Below, piece after piece: positions 11,821 to 24,435 of a DNA stretch of 64,000 nt. The stretch's first letter is position 1, and each line of letters opens with the position of its first letter. This DNA is from Paralvinella palmiformis (taxonomy: Eukaryota; Annelida; Polychaeta; Terebellida; Alvinellidae). The notes beneath the pieces are model-generated. The model made no database searches. It saw nothing but the letters and a program-made list of their open reading frames with translations, and was not told where the DNA came from. A program made the position numbers and the translations under genes. The stretch spans positions 726,001 to 790,000 of the forward strand of contig JAODUP010000141.1 in assembly GCA_025642065.1 (NCBI GenBank). The letters run 5' to 3'.

Positions 11821-12675
11821 ATGGCGCCTAATGGCGCTGGTTCATTCTGCGCCGCTTTCGGCTGCAGTAACAGAAAAAATATGCACAAATAAAGACATCC
11901 ACGAAATGAAATGAAAGCTAGTGTAAAAATTTGACATGATCTGTTTTTTAAAAAACTTAATAAAGGATATTTAAAAAATAAGCATAACAATTTGAAGTAG
12001 ACACGCCCCTACTTGACATGACCCAAGCAGTAGGCCCAAGCAGGATCTATCTAGATCTATATTTGTTTCAGACAAAATCTGATTAAATTTTATTGAACAA
12101 TATCAACCTATTAATCACAAAATAGGTATGTAATATATACATAAGTTTACAGTTACATGTACTAGGAGCCACTGAAGATGTTATGGGCGGGAGGTATATT
12201 GTACTTTGTTATTGTTAATAATATAATTGGACTTCTAAAATTACATTACTATAATCAGATAATTTTTCCCTAATTACAATAATTATAAGTAGCTGAGTAT
12301 TTACATGATCACCTGCATCCATATTTATTTTTAAACGTAAGCAATTGGTACTTATTGATATATATGGACTTCTATTTATAATTTGAATGTTATGAAATAA
12401 TTATTAAATACCTCAACTAGTGGTAGAAACATTCATTTTGTTATTTTTTCTATTGACAGAAGTAAAAGATGGGTTATTAATTGTTGTCCTTCAGATATAT
12501 GCTGAGGAAAGATTTAAATTACTTGAATACTAATTGTAGAATGTATGATATGCACTTCACTGAAACGGAATTCATGAACCAGACAACTTATCTAGAATGC
12601 TATTCGAACTATTTTTGATATACCAAATCCACCGCGTGCATCCACTGAAATCAAAGAGGAAGGTATTAACAGATA
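11821..12675 (+). pseudogene. Decayed THAP-domain gene (two exon remnants)
   Basis: THAP domains are C2CH zinc fingers that bind DNA and occur in P-element-like transposases and derived host genes. The first remnant (11821-11905) starts with ATG and reads SFCAAFGCSNRKN, the characteristic start with a C-x4-C pair, then needs a frame change to give KDIHEMK. The second (12460-12675) follows a good acceptor, a T-rich tract ending TATTGACAG. It reads KRWVINC, then after stops and a shift LNTNCRMYDMHFTETEFMN and TIFDIPNPPRAS. These match the conserved W, the C-x2-H-F block and the usual P-rich end. The expected zinc-binding Cys before the His is Tyr, and the frame is broken several times. The ~550-bp gap with a surviving acceptor argues for a decayed intron-bearing gene or transposon, not a processed copy. 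Confidence 0.65.
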
Positions 12676-12689
12676 GGAAGACCTATACA

Positions 12690-13063
12690 GGAGACAGGTC
12701 CGGCTGTGATGTTAATTAATATTGATAAATATTAATGGTGAAAATTGGTATTATAAAATTAATTAAATAAGAAACAAGGCACCAAATCCATGAAAATTTG
12801 TCAGCCCATTTCATATCTTAATACAAAAAAAAAGGATTACCAGCACCTGAATTAGTACTTGAATGTTCAGCTCATGTACTTTAATTGGTATACTTCTCTT
12901 CATAACTTAAATGCATATCAAATCAAATTCTTTAAGCATAGATTATTATTATTATTAATGTTATTGTTGTTATTTTTGGTTGTGGTGTGGGTGATGGTCG
13001 CTCCCGGTCAAGGTCTGAACTTCAGTCATACCGGCCTTTGTGCGATATTTCTCTAGAAAGATA

Positions 13064-13095
<32 letters not shown>

Positions 13096-14125
13096 GAGGA
13101 GGGGGAATGGATAGACAAACTAGGTTATGATAACATAGAAATATTTTTGATTGTATAACTATTATTTATCTACACGTCATTCGCAGTTCTATCAGAGATC
13201 TACCTGACATCCGGTGTTCTTTGTTATATGTCACCGAGATGACGCCATTTTGTCCGTATTTTCCCCATTCCCCGTATATTCCCCTAACTTACATGTTTAT
13301 GGAACGTGCGCAAAATGTATATATTCTCAGTGGGTCATTCTGATGTGGGTAGCCTAAATTTATCATCAATTTATAGGTTAATGTATGTTTAAGTTTGAGT
13401 ATGTTTTATTTTGTAGAGGTAGAGGTTTGTGTCTATTTCTATTTATGTTTGTATAGTTTACGTATGTGTATAGTTGTGGAGATATGTGTTTTTGTGGATG
13501 CTTAAGTCTTCGGTCTCTGAACCGGTGTCTTTTCACACACTGATAACACACACACATACACACACACACACCTGCTAGTCATTTATCTGACATAATGAAA
13601 TTGTTGCATAGTTTTGCAATTGTTAAAAGACAGATGCTCTTCCTCCCTCTGTCTCGGCGTGTGTGTTTGTGCGAGTGTCGGTGTGTGTGCGTACATGCGT
13701 GGGTGTATGTGTGTATATGCGTGCGTTAGTAGCGGTTTTGGTCTATCCATACTGCTATATAAATCCACGACATTCCACTTGCAATATATTTATATCAATA
13801 AAACCATCTGCCACCAACAAGTGGGCGCCATATAAACAGAGAAAATGGCAAATTTATTTAGATTAGTCGTCTCTTTGGAGCAAACGTCCACTATATTCTA
13901 AATAACGCCTATATATAGGTCAAGGTCGAACACTTACTTCCGTTTCCAATTTGTGTTATTGTATATCAAATTCAACTGTTGCTCTTGATAAACTTAATAC
14001 TTTGATTAGTATAATAAAGATTGGTATTAGTATTTCTTTTCCTATTTGCTATGTACTATGCCAAAGAACCTTAAATATATCGCCTCTTCATTAGTCCAAA
14101 TTAATGTGCAATATAAATATAGGTC

Positions 14126-14130
<5 letters not shown>
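12690..14130. other. Noncoding sequence with CA/GA microsatellites
   Basis: ATT triplets lie near 12940-12970, CA/GA tracts at about 13064-13100, and CA/TG tracts at 13545-13575 and 13655-13735. No gene is recognised. The open frames over the TG-rich part on both strands are low complexity. Confidence 0.55.
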
Positions 14131-14196
<66 letters not shown>

Positions 14197-14238
14197 GGAG
14201 GTGTAGAATATTTTATATTTAGATTGAAGTATGTATAG

Positions 14239-14298
<60 letters not shown>

Positions 14299-14410
14299 CG
14301 GTTTCCAACTATGTTTAGATGTTAATGTTCTGATTATTATTAGTAGTAGTACTAGTAGTAGTACTAGTACAAGTAGTAATAGTACTAGTAGTAGTAGTAG
14401 TAGTAGTATT
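14131..14410. repeat. (TA)n, (GA)n and (AGT)n cluster
   Basis: Two TA tracts (14131-14192), a TA-to-GA compound (14243-14294) and an AGT/ACT triplet block (14336-14410) lie within 280 bases. Confidence 0.9.
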
Positions 14411-15372
14411 AAAAGTTATTTTTCCTCCACTTGTATAGATCATGCTTAGTTCATTTGAATATTTTTTATTATAATCATATTCGTCTGGAAATGAATTCTA
14501 GACGCCCATAATATGAATAACTTACCCAAGATGTATGCTTCTTGATAAAGAGTTCAACATTAATGTATTGTAACTGGTGTTGTTGTTGTTGTTGTTATCG
14601 CTATCGTCGTTATTCTTTAATTAATATAATAGTTGGCAAACGCTACTCAGATCAAAATTGATATGAATAATCATAGAAAGATAGAAAAAGTAGATCTCTC
14701 AGCTCGCTGTTTGAATGAATAACTCGTTGCATCGGTTACTAATCGGTCGTTATTATTGCGTCAATTATGGCCTATTCTCGGTCTGACCGAGTATTCATAA
14801 AATGGGTTCTGAAAATAAGTCAAACCGCCTAAAGTTAGCCCACCCACGACTTATGATTCGCCATAAACAACGTCAACCTCGTTGTTTAGTGGTAGGGAGG
14901 CCATTTTGGCAGCCATTCTATATTTCGCCGACCGAAATTGACCGAAATACGTTCTCCAATTTGGCAAAGTCGTAAATACGACAAGCGGGGCGATATTACA
15001 GGTGTAAGCCTGACATAACTGTACCGAGCGGCCGTTTTCTTACTGGTAAGCGATTTAATTCTCTACGGCAGATTAAGGAGGCTGTAATGGGTCGCCAACG
15101 AATTTATTCCGCGGGCTAGTTTACGGGTATCCCGGCGAGGGGTACCTGTAAAACATCGAGTCATCCGGTACACACCCGTTATGACTGGCTGTTCTATTCG
15201 GCGACTCTTCCGCCTAGAAGTAAGGGCTGTTCCGAAAGTGGTGGTTGACGGTGCTAGGACGGTTGTCTGACGTTCCTCGGCTTGGCGCCTGATATATGTA
15301 GCGGTGTTGTCTGGAGCGTATTATATTTTGGCTGCTTATTGTTCTATCAATATGTGACTATCTATCTATCTA

Positions 15373-15417
<45 letters not shown>

Positions 15418-15993
15418 TTATGATGCTTGGATTGTATCGACAGCATACAAAGACTATTAGGATGTAATTCTTGTATCAAGTTTCCCTTGTATAAAATCAA
15501 AAGAACTTAACACACACACACACACATACACGGACACATACACGGAAACACACAGAAACACACACGCCCACATACGCACGAACGCACGCACGCTCACACA
15601 CACTTTCAGTGATGAAGAACAATGGCTGTAAAATTCCAGATAGGTATATTTTAGAAAATTACATACACAATAAAGAAACGTTTGAAAATAAATAAAGGAT
15701 TTGTGTGTAAATGATGAACGAATAAATAGCATAAAAACTTGACGATTACAGACTAACAACAACCTGTTGTAGTAAATATAGGGCAGGAGCGGGAACATAG
15801 CACACTAAAAACGTCTCAACGGGTCAGTAGCGCGGCACACAGCTTGTATAAGGTTAGAAAGACCCGAAAGAAACATCGTCTATGGCGTTGCTTGGCCTTT
15901 TACGTCATTTTAACTCGAACAAAATATGGCAAAGCCGCAATGCATAGGTCTCGCATAGCAATCTATCGATCTACCAATCTTATCAATAATAAC

Positions 15994-16027
<34 letters not shown>

Positions 16028-16184
16028 TCGATGACTAACTACGTTCACCAATAACAATACAACTTACAATGCTGACTAGTTTGTTGAAATGGGATTTTAA
16101 AAAACACCAAAACGAGGCTCAGGAACCAGAGGAACAAAATCTTAAACCGGAACACGATGAGGCCTAGTCTCGTCTCATAATAAT
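14411..16184. other. Unique noncoding stretch with flanking microsatellites
   Basis: The part at 14800-15300 is less AT-rich than most of the window and free of recognisable repeats, but it has no coding signature. It could hold a regulatory region. A (CTAT)(TA) tract lies at 15360-15411, CA-rich sequence at 15510-15602 and (AAT)n at 15985-16026. Confidence 0.45.
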
Positions 16185-16308
16185 TATAATGATGATAATG
16201 ATGAGGATGATGAAAAAGACCATGATGAATACGATTATGGGGATGATGATAAACCAATCATCATCATTATCATCATCATCATCATCATCATGAACGACAT
16301 CTCATCGG

Positions 16309-16535
16309 GAGATCTCACGGCTACAGATCCTTTCTCACCACACAATCTCCGTCGACGTTTATGCCGACGATGACGTCACCTTTGATGAGGAGTTCAGCGT
16401 TCCGGATACTCTGCATGGGATCAGTCTTGCTGCCAGCTCCATCTAGCGTCAACATTTTTAACTCGCAATCATCTTCACTATCTGTAACCTGTTGGACGGC
16501 GTACTGAAACTGCCTGGCTTCATCGGTTGACCTTT
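16309..16535 (-). pseudogene. Duplicated coding-like segment, copy 2 (unidentified)
   Basis: Read on the minus strand, this gives STDEARQFQYAVQQVTDSED, then CELKMLTLDGAGSKTDPMQS, RNAELLIKGDVIVGINVDGD and CVVRKDL before a stop. It is the fuller of the two copies in frame. Upstream of STDEA there is an in-frame stop within about eight codons, so the segment either begins at a splice site or is truncated. Downstream both copies share GAGATCTC-like sequence and a GAT/ATC-rich run (here 16185-16290). I cannot name the protein family. Confidence 0.5.
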
Positions 16536-16563
16536 GACTATGTTAAATAGCTTAAGATCTAAA

Positions 16564-16568
<5 letters not shown>

Positions 16569-16626
<58 letters not shown>

Positions 16627-16718
16627 GATACATAGATAGATAGATAGATAGAGATAGAGTTAGATATATATATATATATATATATCAAAGTTTTCATATA
16701 ATTATATTAAAAACGTGG

Positions 16719-16779
<61 letters not shown>

Positions 16780-16805
16780 CGCGTGCGTGTGTGTGCGTAT
16801 GTGTG
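16569..16805. repeat. (TA)n, (TAGA)n, (TA)n, (TG)n cluster
   Basis: TA tract 16569-16622, TAGA repeats to about 16655, a second TA tract, then about 85 bases of TG with terminal GTGC variants. Confidence 0.95.
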
Positions 16806-17774
16806 TGCTCCTCATATAAGGAGACGAACAAATATACACACCGTAAAATTATCAGATATTACGACCATTTTTAAAGTATGTTCTAATGATATTTTATGCC
16901 ATCAGTTTAACAGATGCCGGAGATGACACAATATGACAGATGATGGATAGAACATAGCGTCGCAAACATCCGGATTACAATACAAATAGAATTGCATTTT
17001 GGGGGATTTTTCATTCCGGATTCGCACCTCGGCCACACCTACTGGTGCGATCAGCGTCGCGGCAAATACAAGTGGATGAAATTATGGTGTGATGATTCAC
17101 TTTCAGCTTCTCTTTAGCTCCATCAACCGTGAAAAAGGAACAGATATTGTGTACAATCAGGTACAATCGTTGACGGGCAGACGAATATGTAAAAAGACAT
17201 TAAAATTTCAAAGTATCCTTCGGTGAGGCATCAGCTAACACGTCAGTTAGGAGTGACCACCGTTCTGACCTACTAACTTCCAAATGATGGGCGAGTGAAT
17301 GCTGGAGTACCATCTGCGCATAACATATTAAGCTCTATTTATTGATGTCGCCTCGTCATTCCGGATTAAACACACGTGATCTAACGGAGTCGAGGCGGCA
17401 CTATTTCTTTGTGCGTACCGATATTAATACGATCAATTACCGCCTTCATCGAATGGTGGCCTATTTTGAGTCTAAGTCAAATTATATAAAGCTCAAACCG
17501 AGCTGACGGTCGGCTGACGAGAAATTGGAGAAATGTACTCCAATGTTTGGACATTCGTGAGACTTACAAGCGTCAGATTACCGCCATCCGGTTTTATGGC
17601 TATAGTTAACGCTGAACAAACAGATACACGACACACAGACAGACATATATACATGCAGACAGACACGATAGAGAGATGAGTAAATAGAAATTGATGGACA
17701 GATAAAGACAGAGACAGCGTCTGAAAATTGACTCTTTTCCGTAACAAAACCAAATGTGGGCATCGCAAGCACGC
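16806..17774. other. Unique noncoding sequence
   Basis: Nothing recognisable is encoded. The stretch around 17040-17560 is of more even base composition and repeat-free, so a regulatory role is possible, but no motif lets me say more. Confidence 0.45.
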
Positions 17775-17984
17775 ACGCACGTACACAGAAAGAGGGGAGA
17801 GAGAGAGACATACACATAAAGAGAGAGCGAGAGAGGGGGGAGAGGGAGAGATACACATACACACACTCACACTCACACAGAGAGGGAGAGAGAGAGAGAC
17901 ATACACCACACACACACACACAGATATATATATATATAGAAGAGAGAGAGATAGAGAGAGAAAAACGCATACATATATATATAT

Positions 17985-18034
<50 letters not shown>

Positions 18035-18075
18035 GGGGGGGAGGAAGGAGACACATACACACAGAGAGAGATTAT
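17775..18075. repeat. Compound GA/CA/TA microsatellite, about 300 bp
   Basis: Alternating purine-rich GAGA blocks, CACA blocks and short TATA blocks form one low-complexity field. Several overlapping open frames on both strands of 86 to 189 codons are made purely of it and are not genes. Confidence 0.95.
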
Positions 18076-18695
18076 TCTGTTTAGAATAATGTCTCGTTGA
18101 TAATGTGTTCTCGTGACTAGTGCCAATATTACTCTAATAATGACAATGTCACGTTGTCTATTTCAACTCGTCTTCGGAAACAGATGATCAGGTCACTATG
18201 ACCCCGAGCTTACCATTCCCAATCACCGTCGACCATTCATGCTATTTCCAAACTCACTAAATCAATTTGGAGACGTTTAGAATTAATCTCCGTACCACCG
18301 ACAACCGGCAACTGTCAGGTGACGATTTGTTTGCTTTCACGGCGCACGCGCATCCACGCCGAAACCACTCAAGCGTCAAATTAGAGTCCTACCTTTGTGT
18401 TTATCCGGCTCGCTCGAACACCAGAGATCCGTATTTAGACGATCAATGAATTCCATAGTTCTACCCGGAAACGATCCACCCGGTACTTTAGCCCTGTACT
18501 AGTCGAGAACGACGCCCGTCCAAGTCCGTATGGTGCTTAGTCCGACCCGGCAGTCAGCTTTCTGTGGTGTATAGTGCTGTCAGGCTTCTGGAACGTTCGG
18601 CTCAGCCGCCTAAGCAGACGATATGTGTTCCAGGAACCGGTTGACTGTCAGCCAAGATGCGGCAGTAGCTAGCTGGAAGTAGACGTTATATAACA

Positions 18696-18729
<34 letters not shown>

Positions 18730-19009
18730 AACAAACACACACTAAAGAGATCACACACACACACACACTTCATAAAACTATAACTGTTTGATTTTTTTTA
18801 TCTGATAAAACGGAGAGTTTGTCTAGTTTTATGAAATGTCGATATTTCGTGGAGCCAGTGATATATTTATCGTTGGTGGTACACATTAGTTGTCCATCTT
18901 TGTGTGAATTTAGTTTTGTTGGAGAGTTGATTCGTTGGCCTAAAGAAATATTAAATGTTTATATTGTTGGTTTGGTTTATTATTTTCCTTACCCACCCCC
19001 ACCTCCAGC
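18076..19009. other. Unique noncoding sequence plus CA tract
   Basis: A CA tract lies at 18699-18770. The stretch at 18140-18690 is of even composition, without recognisable coding or repeat content. Confidence 0.45.
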
Positions 19010-19076
19010 ACACACACACAGCCAGACGACCAGTCCAGAACGGTAACACACACACACACGCACGCGCGCGCGCGCG

Positions 19077-19112
<36 letters not shown>
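19010..19112. repeat. (CA)n(CG)n(GA)n microsatellite
   Basis: CA, CGCG and a 32-base GA tract follow one another. The CGCG core is notable in an otherwise CpG-poor repeat. Confidence 0.9.
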
Positions 19113-19114
<2 letters not shown>

Positions 19115-19949
19115 TTTTCTATATAAATTATCTAAATATTATCTCAATAGACCGAAACTACATATGGAGACAGTTAACCCCGTCATAAACACAACTATCT
19201 CTGCTCTTGTCAATATTGCGCTACTGCAGCATATCGCCAAGTTGTGGGTTCAAATCCAACGGCTATGTGCGTCTGTGGAACGCTTCCTCCCATCACCGTA
19301 TTTTACTAAATGAAACATGGCACATATCAACGCACCATCCCCTAATCTATACGATGAAATAGAACCCCTTCAGCCCACTTTTCAACATGTTCCACTTTTC
19401 AACACATCCCAATCTCGCCTTACAATTGGTTAGTTTAAACATGGTTCGCGCAATCACTTTGAAGGCGGCTCTAAACCTGCCCCATACACATCTCACTACC
19501 GAGATTGAAAGTCGTAAACTAGCGAAAAGAAAATAATTCTTTAAAAAAAGGTAAATACGCAGTAAATGGCTAAATTGCTAAATTTAAGACAGACCATATA
19601 GCCATGGTGGGAATATAGCATCTCTGGTGTAAATAACGGACACGTAAAAGTGGCATGTATATATCCATCATTGTGTTTTATTGTAAGATTTCGAACGCTG
19701 AAGCTGATAAATCACGTCTACCGCATGCGATTCCAAAAGATGCCGCAAATTGTCACGACCTTGACCTCGTTAGTATTCCAAACCGCGATACGCTTAATTG
19801 CGTTATTTACATATCGCTACATCGATTGTATGTTTTATGTGCGATTAAAGAAGGCTTACTTGCACATAAACACTGTCAGTTTTACGACAAAGAACGTAAA
19901 GTAAATATATCAGTTTTGAAAAGACTAAAATTGGCAAATAAGTATGCGC

Positions 19950-19997
<48 letters not shown>

Positions 19998-20245
19998 GGT
20001 CCACTGTTTGGTAGGTATAGGTGGTTTATTGCAAGATTGGGAGCGAGCGAGTGAACGAGTGATTGAGCTAGTGGGCGAGTCAGTCAGTCAGTCAGTCAAT
20101 CAGTCAGTTTATGAATCTAAATTGCGAATGTGTATCTATGCTTGAGTGTTCTTTATTTAGTAAATGGGCCTATATAGTTAACAGGCATAATCTATTAACC
20201 ACCACCTACTAGGCTCCCCCCCCCTCGCGCACGCGCGCGCGCACG

Positions 20246-20283
<38 letters not shown>

Positions 20284-21848
20284 AACACTCACACACATAC
20301 TATATGTTACTATAATATTCAAGGATCGCCGCAAAAACCGCAATATTTTAAGTGGTCCGCTTTCCAGCTGGATAACTTCCATTTCACTATAAACAAAGAT
20401 AACCCGCTAGTCCCATCCTCAAAATGCCGATCAGCCATGTTACGTCATAAACGAGTCGGTCATTTCGGGTAACATGCTGATGGATTGTTTAGGTTTTTTA
20501 TAGATAACCGACATGCACGGATAAATAGCGAATAAGCACACATAGATCTACGTCAGTCGTCTTCTTCTGGCGGTTAGATTACGAGTTTTACCAGAATACT
20601 AACAAGATTAAATGTAAAAAAAAAAAACAGTCACATCACGTGACCAATACTATCAGAACGTGGTGAAAACTTGTCTAGATGTCACTAGCCTGCCATTTTA
20701 TAAACTTTGTTTATTCGGCAGAAGATTGCCGAATGTTTAGTTTTTATATCTGTTTCAACATATTAATCATTACCACACACTACCATTATCTGTGTCCTTT
20801 GACCAGAATCTACACGATTCTAGACACACACGCTACGATTTCAGAATGATTCATCGTTTACAATAGCGTTTTTGCCCGACCTTCCGAAGCGGCCTCAAAC
20901 TGGGTCAGGTCGGAGGATTGATCTGCGCCAAATATGCGCCAGTGATGAGGCCCTGGGAGTGCGAGAGCGCGGCGTAAACCAAGAGAGCCTACCATATATA
21001 TATATATATATATATATACAGCAAGTTTTGCTTGTTAACCTAACAGAACTACGTTTATCTTGGCACACCTAGCTGAATACTTGTTGTTTTATCCTAGATG
21101 TAAAGTTTTGACTGAGGCTCAACCTCCTGAAATATAGAGGCGCAAAGTGCCTCATCGGTTTTTCCCCTTTAGCATTGACAATCAATTTGTCGATTTGTCA
21201 CCACGTAGCCGTCTCGCACCGGGAACAGTTGGAACCGAACGGAGAAGGTTTGCGTTGCAGACTGGAACGTTAACACTGACTAGAATCCAAACAGTTTCCT
21301 TGTTCAAGTTTGTGAGTGGCCTAGTAATATATCGGCCTACATTTCGCCTGGGCTGTAAATTATTTATCTCTCTCTCTCTCTCTCTGTCTGTGTGTGTGTG
21401 TGTGTGTGTTTCTGTGTGCGTGTGCGTGCGTTTTCCAAATATTACAAATAAACTGAGATAACATCCCTCAACAAAGTTGACCAAAATGCTATCTCTTGTA
21501 GCTAATACGAGAGTTTGGAAAGCCTCGGATGGTAAAATAAATCACCTTCAAGACGGACGAAGCTTTGGAAAGATTTAATAGACCGGAAGTTGGCTAGCGG
21601 CAAGAACTACCCGGATGTAGGCACCGATGCCAGAGCGCCATCTATCAGCTGGTGGGTGAATCGTAGTGCCCGACTTGGTGGATCCTTTGTTTGTTTGTCT
21701 GTTTGTTTGTTTGTTTGTCTGGTGCCTCGACAGGGAAAGGAATTTACAATTAATGTGTAAATAATGTTCCACAAGTGTTCGCCAACTGTAAGTTTCTTTG
21801 GTTCTGTTAAAAGTAAGAATTATAACTAAATATTTACATTACCGTATT
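19113..21848. other. Noncoding sequence with microsatellites
   Basis: Holds a tRNA-like relic near 19215-19260 (GTGGGTTCAAATCC), a TA tract at 19951-19994, GAGC/CAGT tetranucleotides at 20041-20108, a C/CG/CA/GA compound at 20217-20283, a TA tract at 20994-21017 and a TC/TG tract at 21368-21430. No gene is recognised. Confidence 0.5.
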
Positions 21849-22011
21849 CTACTACTACTACTGCTACTACTACTACTGTTACTACTATTACTACTGTTAC
21901 TACTACTACTACTACTGTTACTACTACTACTACTGTTACTACTACTACTACTACTAATCCACCTACTAATCCCACTAAACCATTTCTATCTCAATCTATC
22001 TATCTATATAG

Positions 22012-22058
<47 letters not shown>
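21849..22058. repeat. (ACT)n block followed by (CTAT)(TA)n
   Basis: About 110 bases of ACT/GTT triplets, then CTAT repeats and a 45-base TA tract. The open frame across it is a poly-Leu artefact. Confidence 0.9.
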
Positions 22059-22061
<3 letters not shown>

Positions 22062-22150
22062 TCAGAAACCGTTAATCCGACAAGGTTTGTCACATGATAA
22101 TATGTCGGATAAACGAGAATGTCGGAATATCGGGTCAGTGACATACCGGT
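22059..22150 (+). mobile_element. pogo/Tigger-like terminal fragment
   Basis: Starts immediately after a TA with CAGTCAGAAACCGTTAATCC, followed by repeated TGTCGGATAAACGAGAATGT-type motifs. This is the terminal layout of pogo/Tigger-type elements (CAGT start, TA target, GTCGGATAA subterminal repeats). The opposite end is not adjacent. Related sequence occurs at 24500-24745, on the other side of the LINE and satellite block. Confidence 0.55.
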
Positions 22151-22486
22151 AATCTGTGTATTTAAACCAATATTCAATAACCGTGCGCAATGATACGGAA
22201 TGGCATTGAAGCCATTGATCATTTTGAAATACTCGTATCACTTAGTCCATCAGATTAACTTATGATCTGCTCTTTGGAAAGATCACACATTTGTGTTTGT
22301 AATTAGCCATGAACGATTATAAATGGCTATTAGATAGCCACAGGCAATGGAAGCATCGTGTGTCGGTGTGTATGGTCAAGGATGATTGGTTACGATATAG
22401 CAATTACCGTGGGTGGGCGGGTTAATTAACCATTAATGACCACATAGCGGTAAGAAAGAGTAAGAGTAAGAAAAATTTATTTAGAG
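22151..22486. other. Short unique stretch and LINE tail boundary
   Basis: No gene is seen. The end at about 22451-22486, read on the minus strand, gives CGACTCTAAATAAAT followed by CTTACT-type hexamers, the expected 3' terminus of the minus-strand LINE that follows. Confidence 0.5.
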
Positions 22487-23125
22487 TCGATAAAAGCGTA
22501 ACAATAACATTAGTGACAATCACTATTACATCGACATAAATAAGTATAAACAATAACATTAGTGACAATCACTATTACATCGACATAAATAAGTGTAAAC
22601 AATAACATTAGTGACAATCACTATTACGTCGACATAAATAAGTGTAAACAATAACATTAGTGACAATCACTATTACATCGACATAAATAAGTGTAAACAA
22701 TAACATTAGTGACAATCACTATTACATCGACATAAATAAGTGTAAACAATAACATTAGTGACAATCACTATTACATCGACATAAATAAGTGTAAACAATA
22801 ACATTAGTGACAATCACTATTACGTCGACATAAATAAGTGTAAACAATAACATTAGTGACAATCACTATTACGTCGACATAAATAAGTGTAAACAATAAC
22901 ATTAGTGACAATCACTATTACGTCGACATAAATAAGTGTAAACAATAACATTAGTGACAATCACTATTACGTCGACATAAATAAGTGTAAACAATAACAT
23001 TAGTGACAATCACTATTACGTCGACATAAATAAGTGTAAACAATAACATTAGTGACAATCACTATTACATCGACATAAATAAGTGTAAACAATAACATTA
23101 GTGACAATAACATTACATCGATATG
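22487..23125 (-). repeat. 49-bp satellite array, block 1 (about 13 units)
   Basis: The unit is 49 bp (CGACATAAATAAGTGTAAAC plus a 29-bp remainder ending ACTATTAC[A/G]T). Unit starts fall every 49 bp from 22532 to 23071. Two variants alternate without strict order, differing at a single A/G transition (ATTACATCGAC or ATTACGTCGAC), consistent with CpG decay. There are no spacers, so this is an ordinary tandem array. By position it is the 3' untranslated part of the minus-strand LINE. Confidence 0.95.
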
Positions 23126-23340
23126 AATATGTAAAAAAAATTGGAAATATTTATGATAAAATGATGTAAAAAAAAATTTCAACCTATTACGTAATAATAA
23201 TTGTAGGCATATAACTTTATTTACAAACTGTTACGTCGACATAAAAAGTCTAAAACTACAAAACTTCGTGACAATCTCTATTATACATTGGAAAACTAAA
23301 AATTAGCAATAAAAGGGTGCATAAAAAGGTAAAAGAAAAT
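23126..23340 (-). repeat. Duplicated LINE ORF end between the two satellite blocks
   Basis: This spacer resembles 23690-23900. Both contain GAAATATTTATGATAAAATG, CACCTATTA- or AACCTATTA-like sequence, TTGTAGGCAT and ACTAC(T)AAA(G)CTTCG. It therefore looks like a second, diverged copy of the ORF end and start of the 3' untranslated region of the same LINE, which makes the locus a higher-order duplication. Confidence 0.6.
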
Positions 23341-23690
23341 TAGTGACCATACTATTACATCGACATAAATAAGTGTAAACAATAACATTAGTGACAATCA
23401 CTATTACGTCGACATAAATAAGTGTAAACAATAACATTAGTGACAATCACTATTACATCGACATAAATAAGTGTAAACAATAACATTAGTGACAATCACT
23501 ATTACGTCGACATAAATAAGTGTAAACAATAACATTAGTGACCATCACTATTACATCGACATAAATAAGTGTAAACAATAACATTAGTGACAATCACTAT
23601 TACGTCGACATAAATAAGTGTAAACAATAACATTAGTGACAATCACTATTACGTCGACATAAATAAGTGTAAACAATAACAAGTGCAATG
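23341..23690 (-). repeat. 49-bp satellite array, block 2 (about 7 units)
   Basis: Same unit as block 1, with starts at 23361, 23410, 23459, 23508, 23557, 23606 and 23655. Both A and G variants are present. Confidence 0.95.
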
Positions 23691-23761
23691 AACATTACAT
23701 ATGATATGATTTTATACAAATGAAATATTTATGATAAAATGATATGATAAAAATATTTCAC

Positions 23762-24435
23762 CTATTAATAATATTACATTGTAGGCATGATCCACATTTA
23801 CAGGATGGTACCCAATCATGAAGAAGGGTCTTAAAACTACTAAAGCTTCGGGCATTTCGTATTATATTTGGCAACTTATTCCATTAAAATGGTGCAGAAT
23901 AGGTAAAAGAATTCTTATCATACTTGACGGTTTTATATTGTGGGATACATATATTATTATCAGATCTTAAATTAATTTGTAATTTTTGTTTTTGTTTAAT
24001 CAGAGCATTTAGATACAGCGGATACTTGTCATGTGAAATTGTATATACAGCTTCCATAAACTTTCTAATCCGTACAACATATAGTGGGTGTTTATTACAA
24101 TTTTCTAGTAATAATTTAACATTCGATAAAACTATTATAAAGTAAAAACTTACTTGTCTCATCAAGTACATTACATAATCTAGCCAGTACATTAATTTGA
24201 TTTCCTGCTTTCTAACAAAGTTTGGATATATGAGTATCAAAATTTAATTCACTATCTAAGTTTAACCCCAGAATCTTGACATTATTCTGTGGAACAATAT
24301 CATGTTTTCCTATCTTAAAACTATCAAAATGTTCATTTTTGCCAAAAACAATACATTGAAACTTATCAGGATTAACCATCATATTATTACTCTCAAACCA
24401 TGAGATCACATTGTTTACATTGCGTACTACTTTGT
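23762..24435 (-). pseudogene. CR1-like LINE reverse transcriptase, C-terminal part, broken
   Basis: On the minus strand the frame gives NNMMVNPDKFQCIVFGKN and VKILGLNLDSELNFDTHISK, a stop, then KAGNQINVLARLCNVLDETS. After shifts it gives YPLYLNALIKQ and YKTVKYDKNSFTYSAPF, then WNKLPNIIRNARSFSSFK and a Cys-rich end CKCGSCLQC before a stop near 23762. These are the thumb and C-terminal blocks of a non-LTR reverse transcriptase whose C-terminus carries the Cys cluster common in CR1-like elements. The catalytic part is missing (5' truncated) and several stops and frame changes make it dead. Its 3' untranslated region leads straight into the 49-bp arrays. Confidence 0.8.

Noticed and set aside
17493..18126. 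Open frames up to 189 codons over the GA/CA/TA field on both strands
   Set aside because: They are low-complexity translations of a compound microsatellite, overlapping in several frames and strands.
19195..19330. SINE copy near 19.2 kb
   Set aside because: Only a B-box-like string is visible, without a convincing head or body, so no feature was called.
22487..23690. CRISPR-like regularly spaced repeats
   Set aside because: Units abut directly with no unique spacers, and the genome is eukaryotic. This is a tandem satellite.
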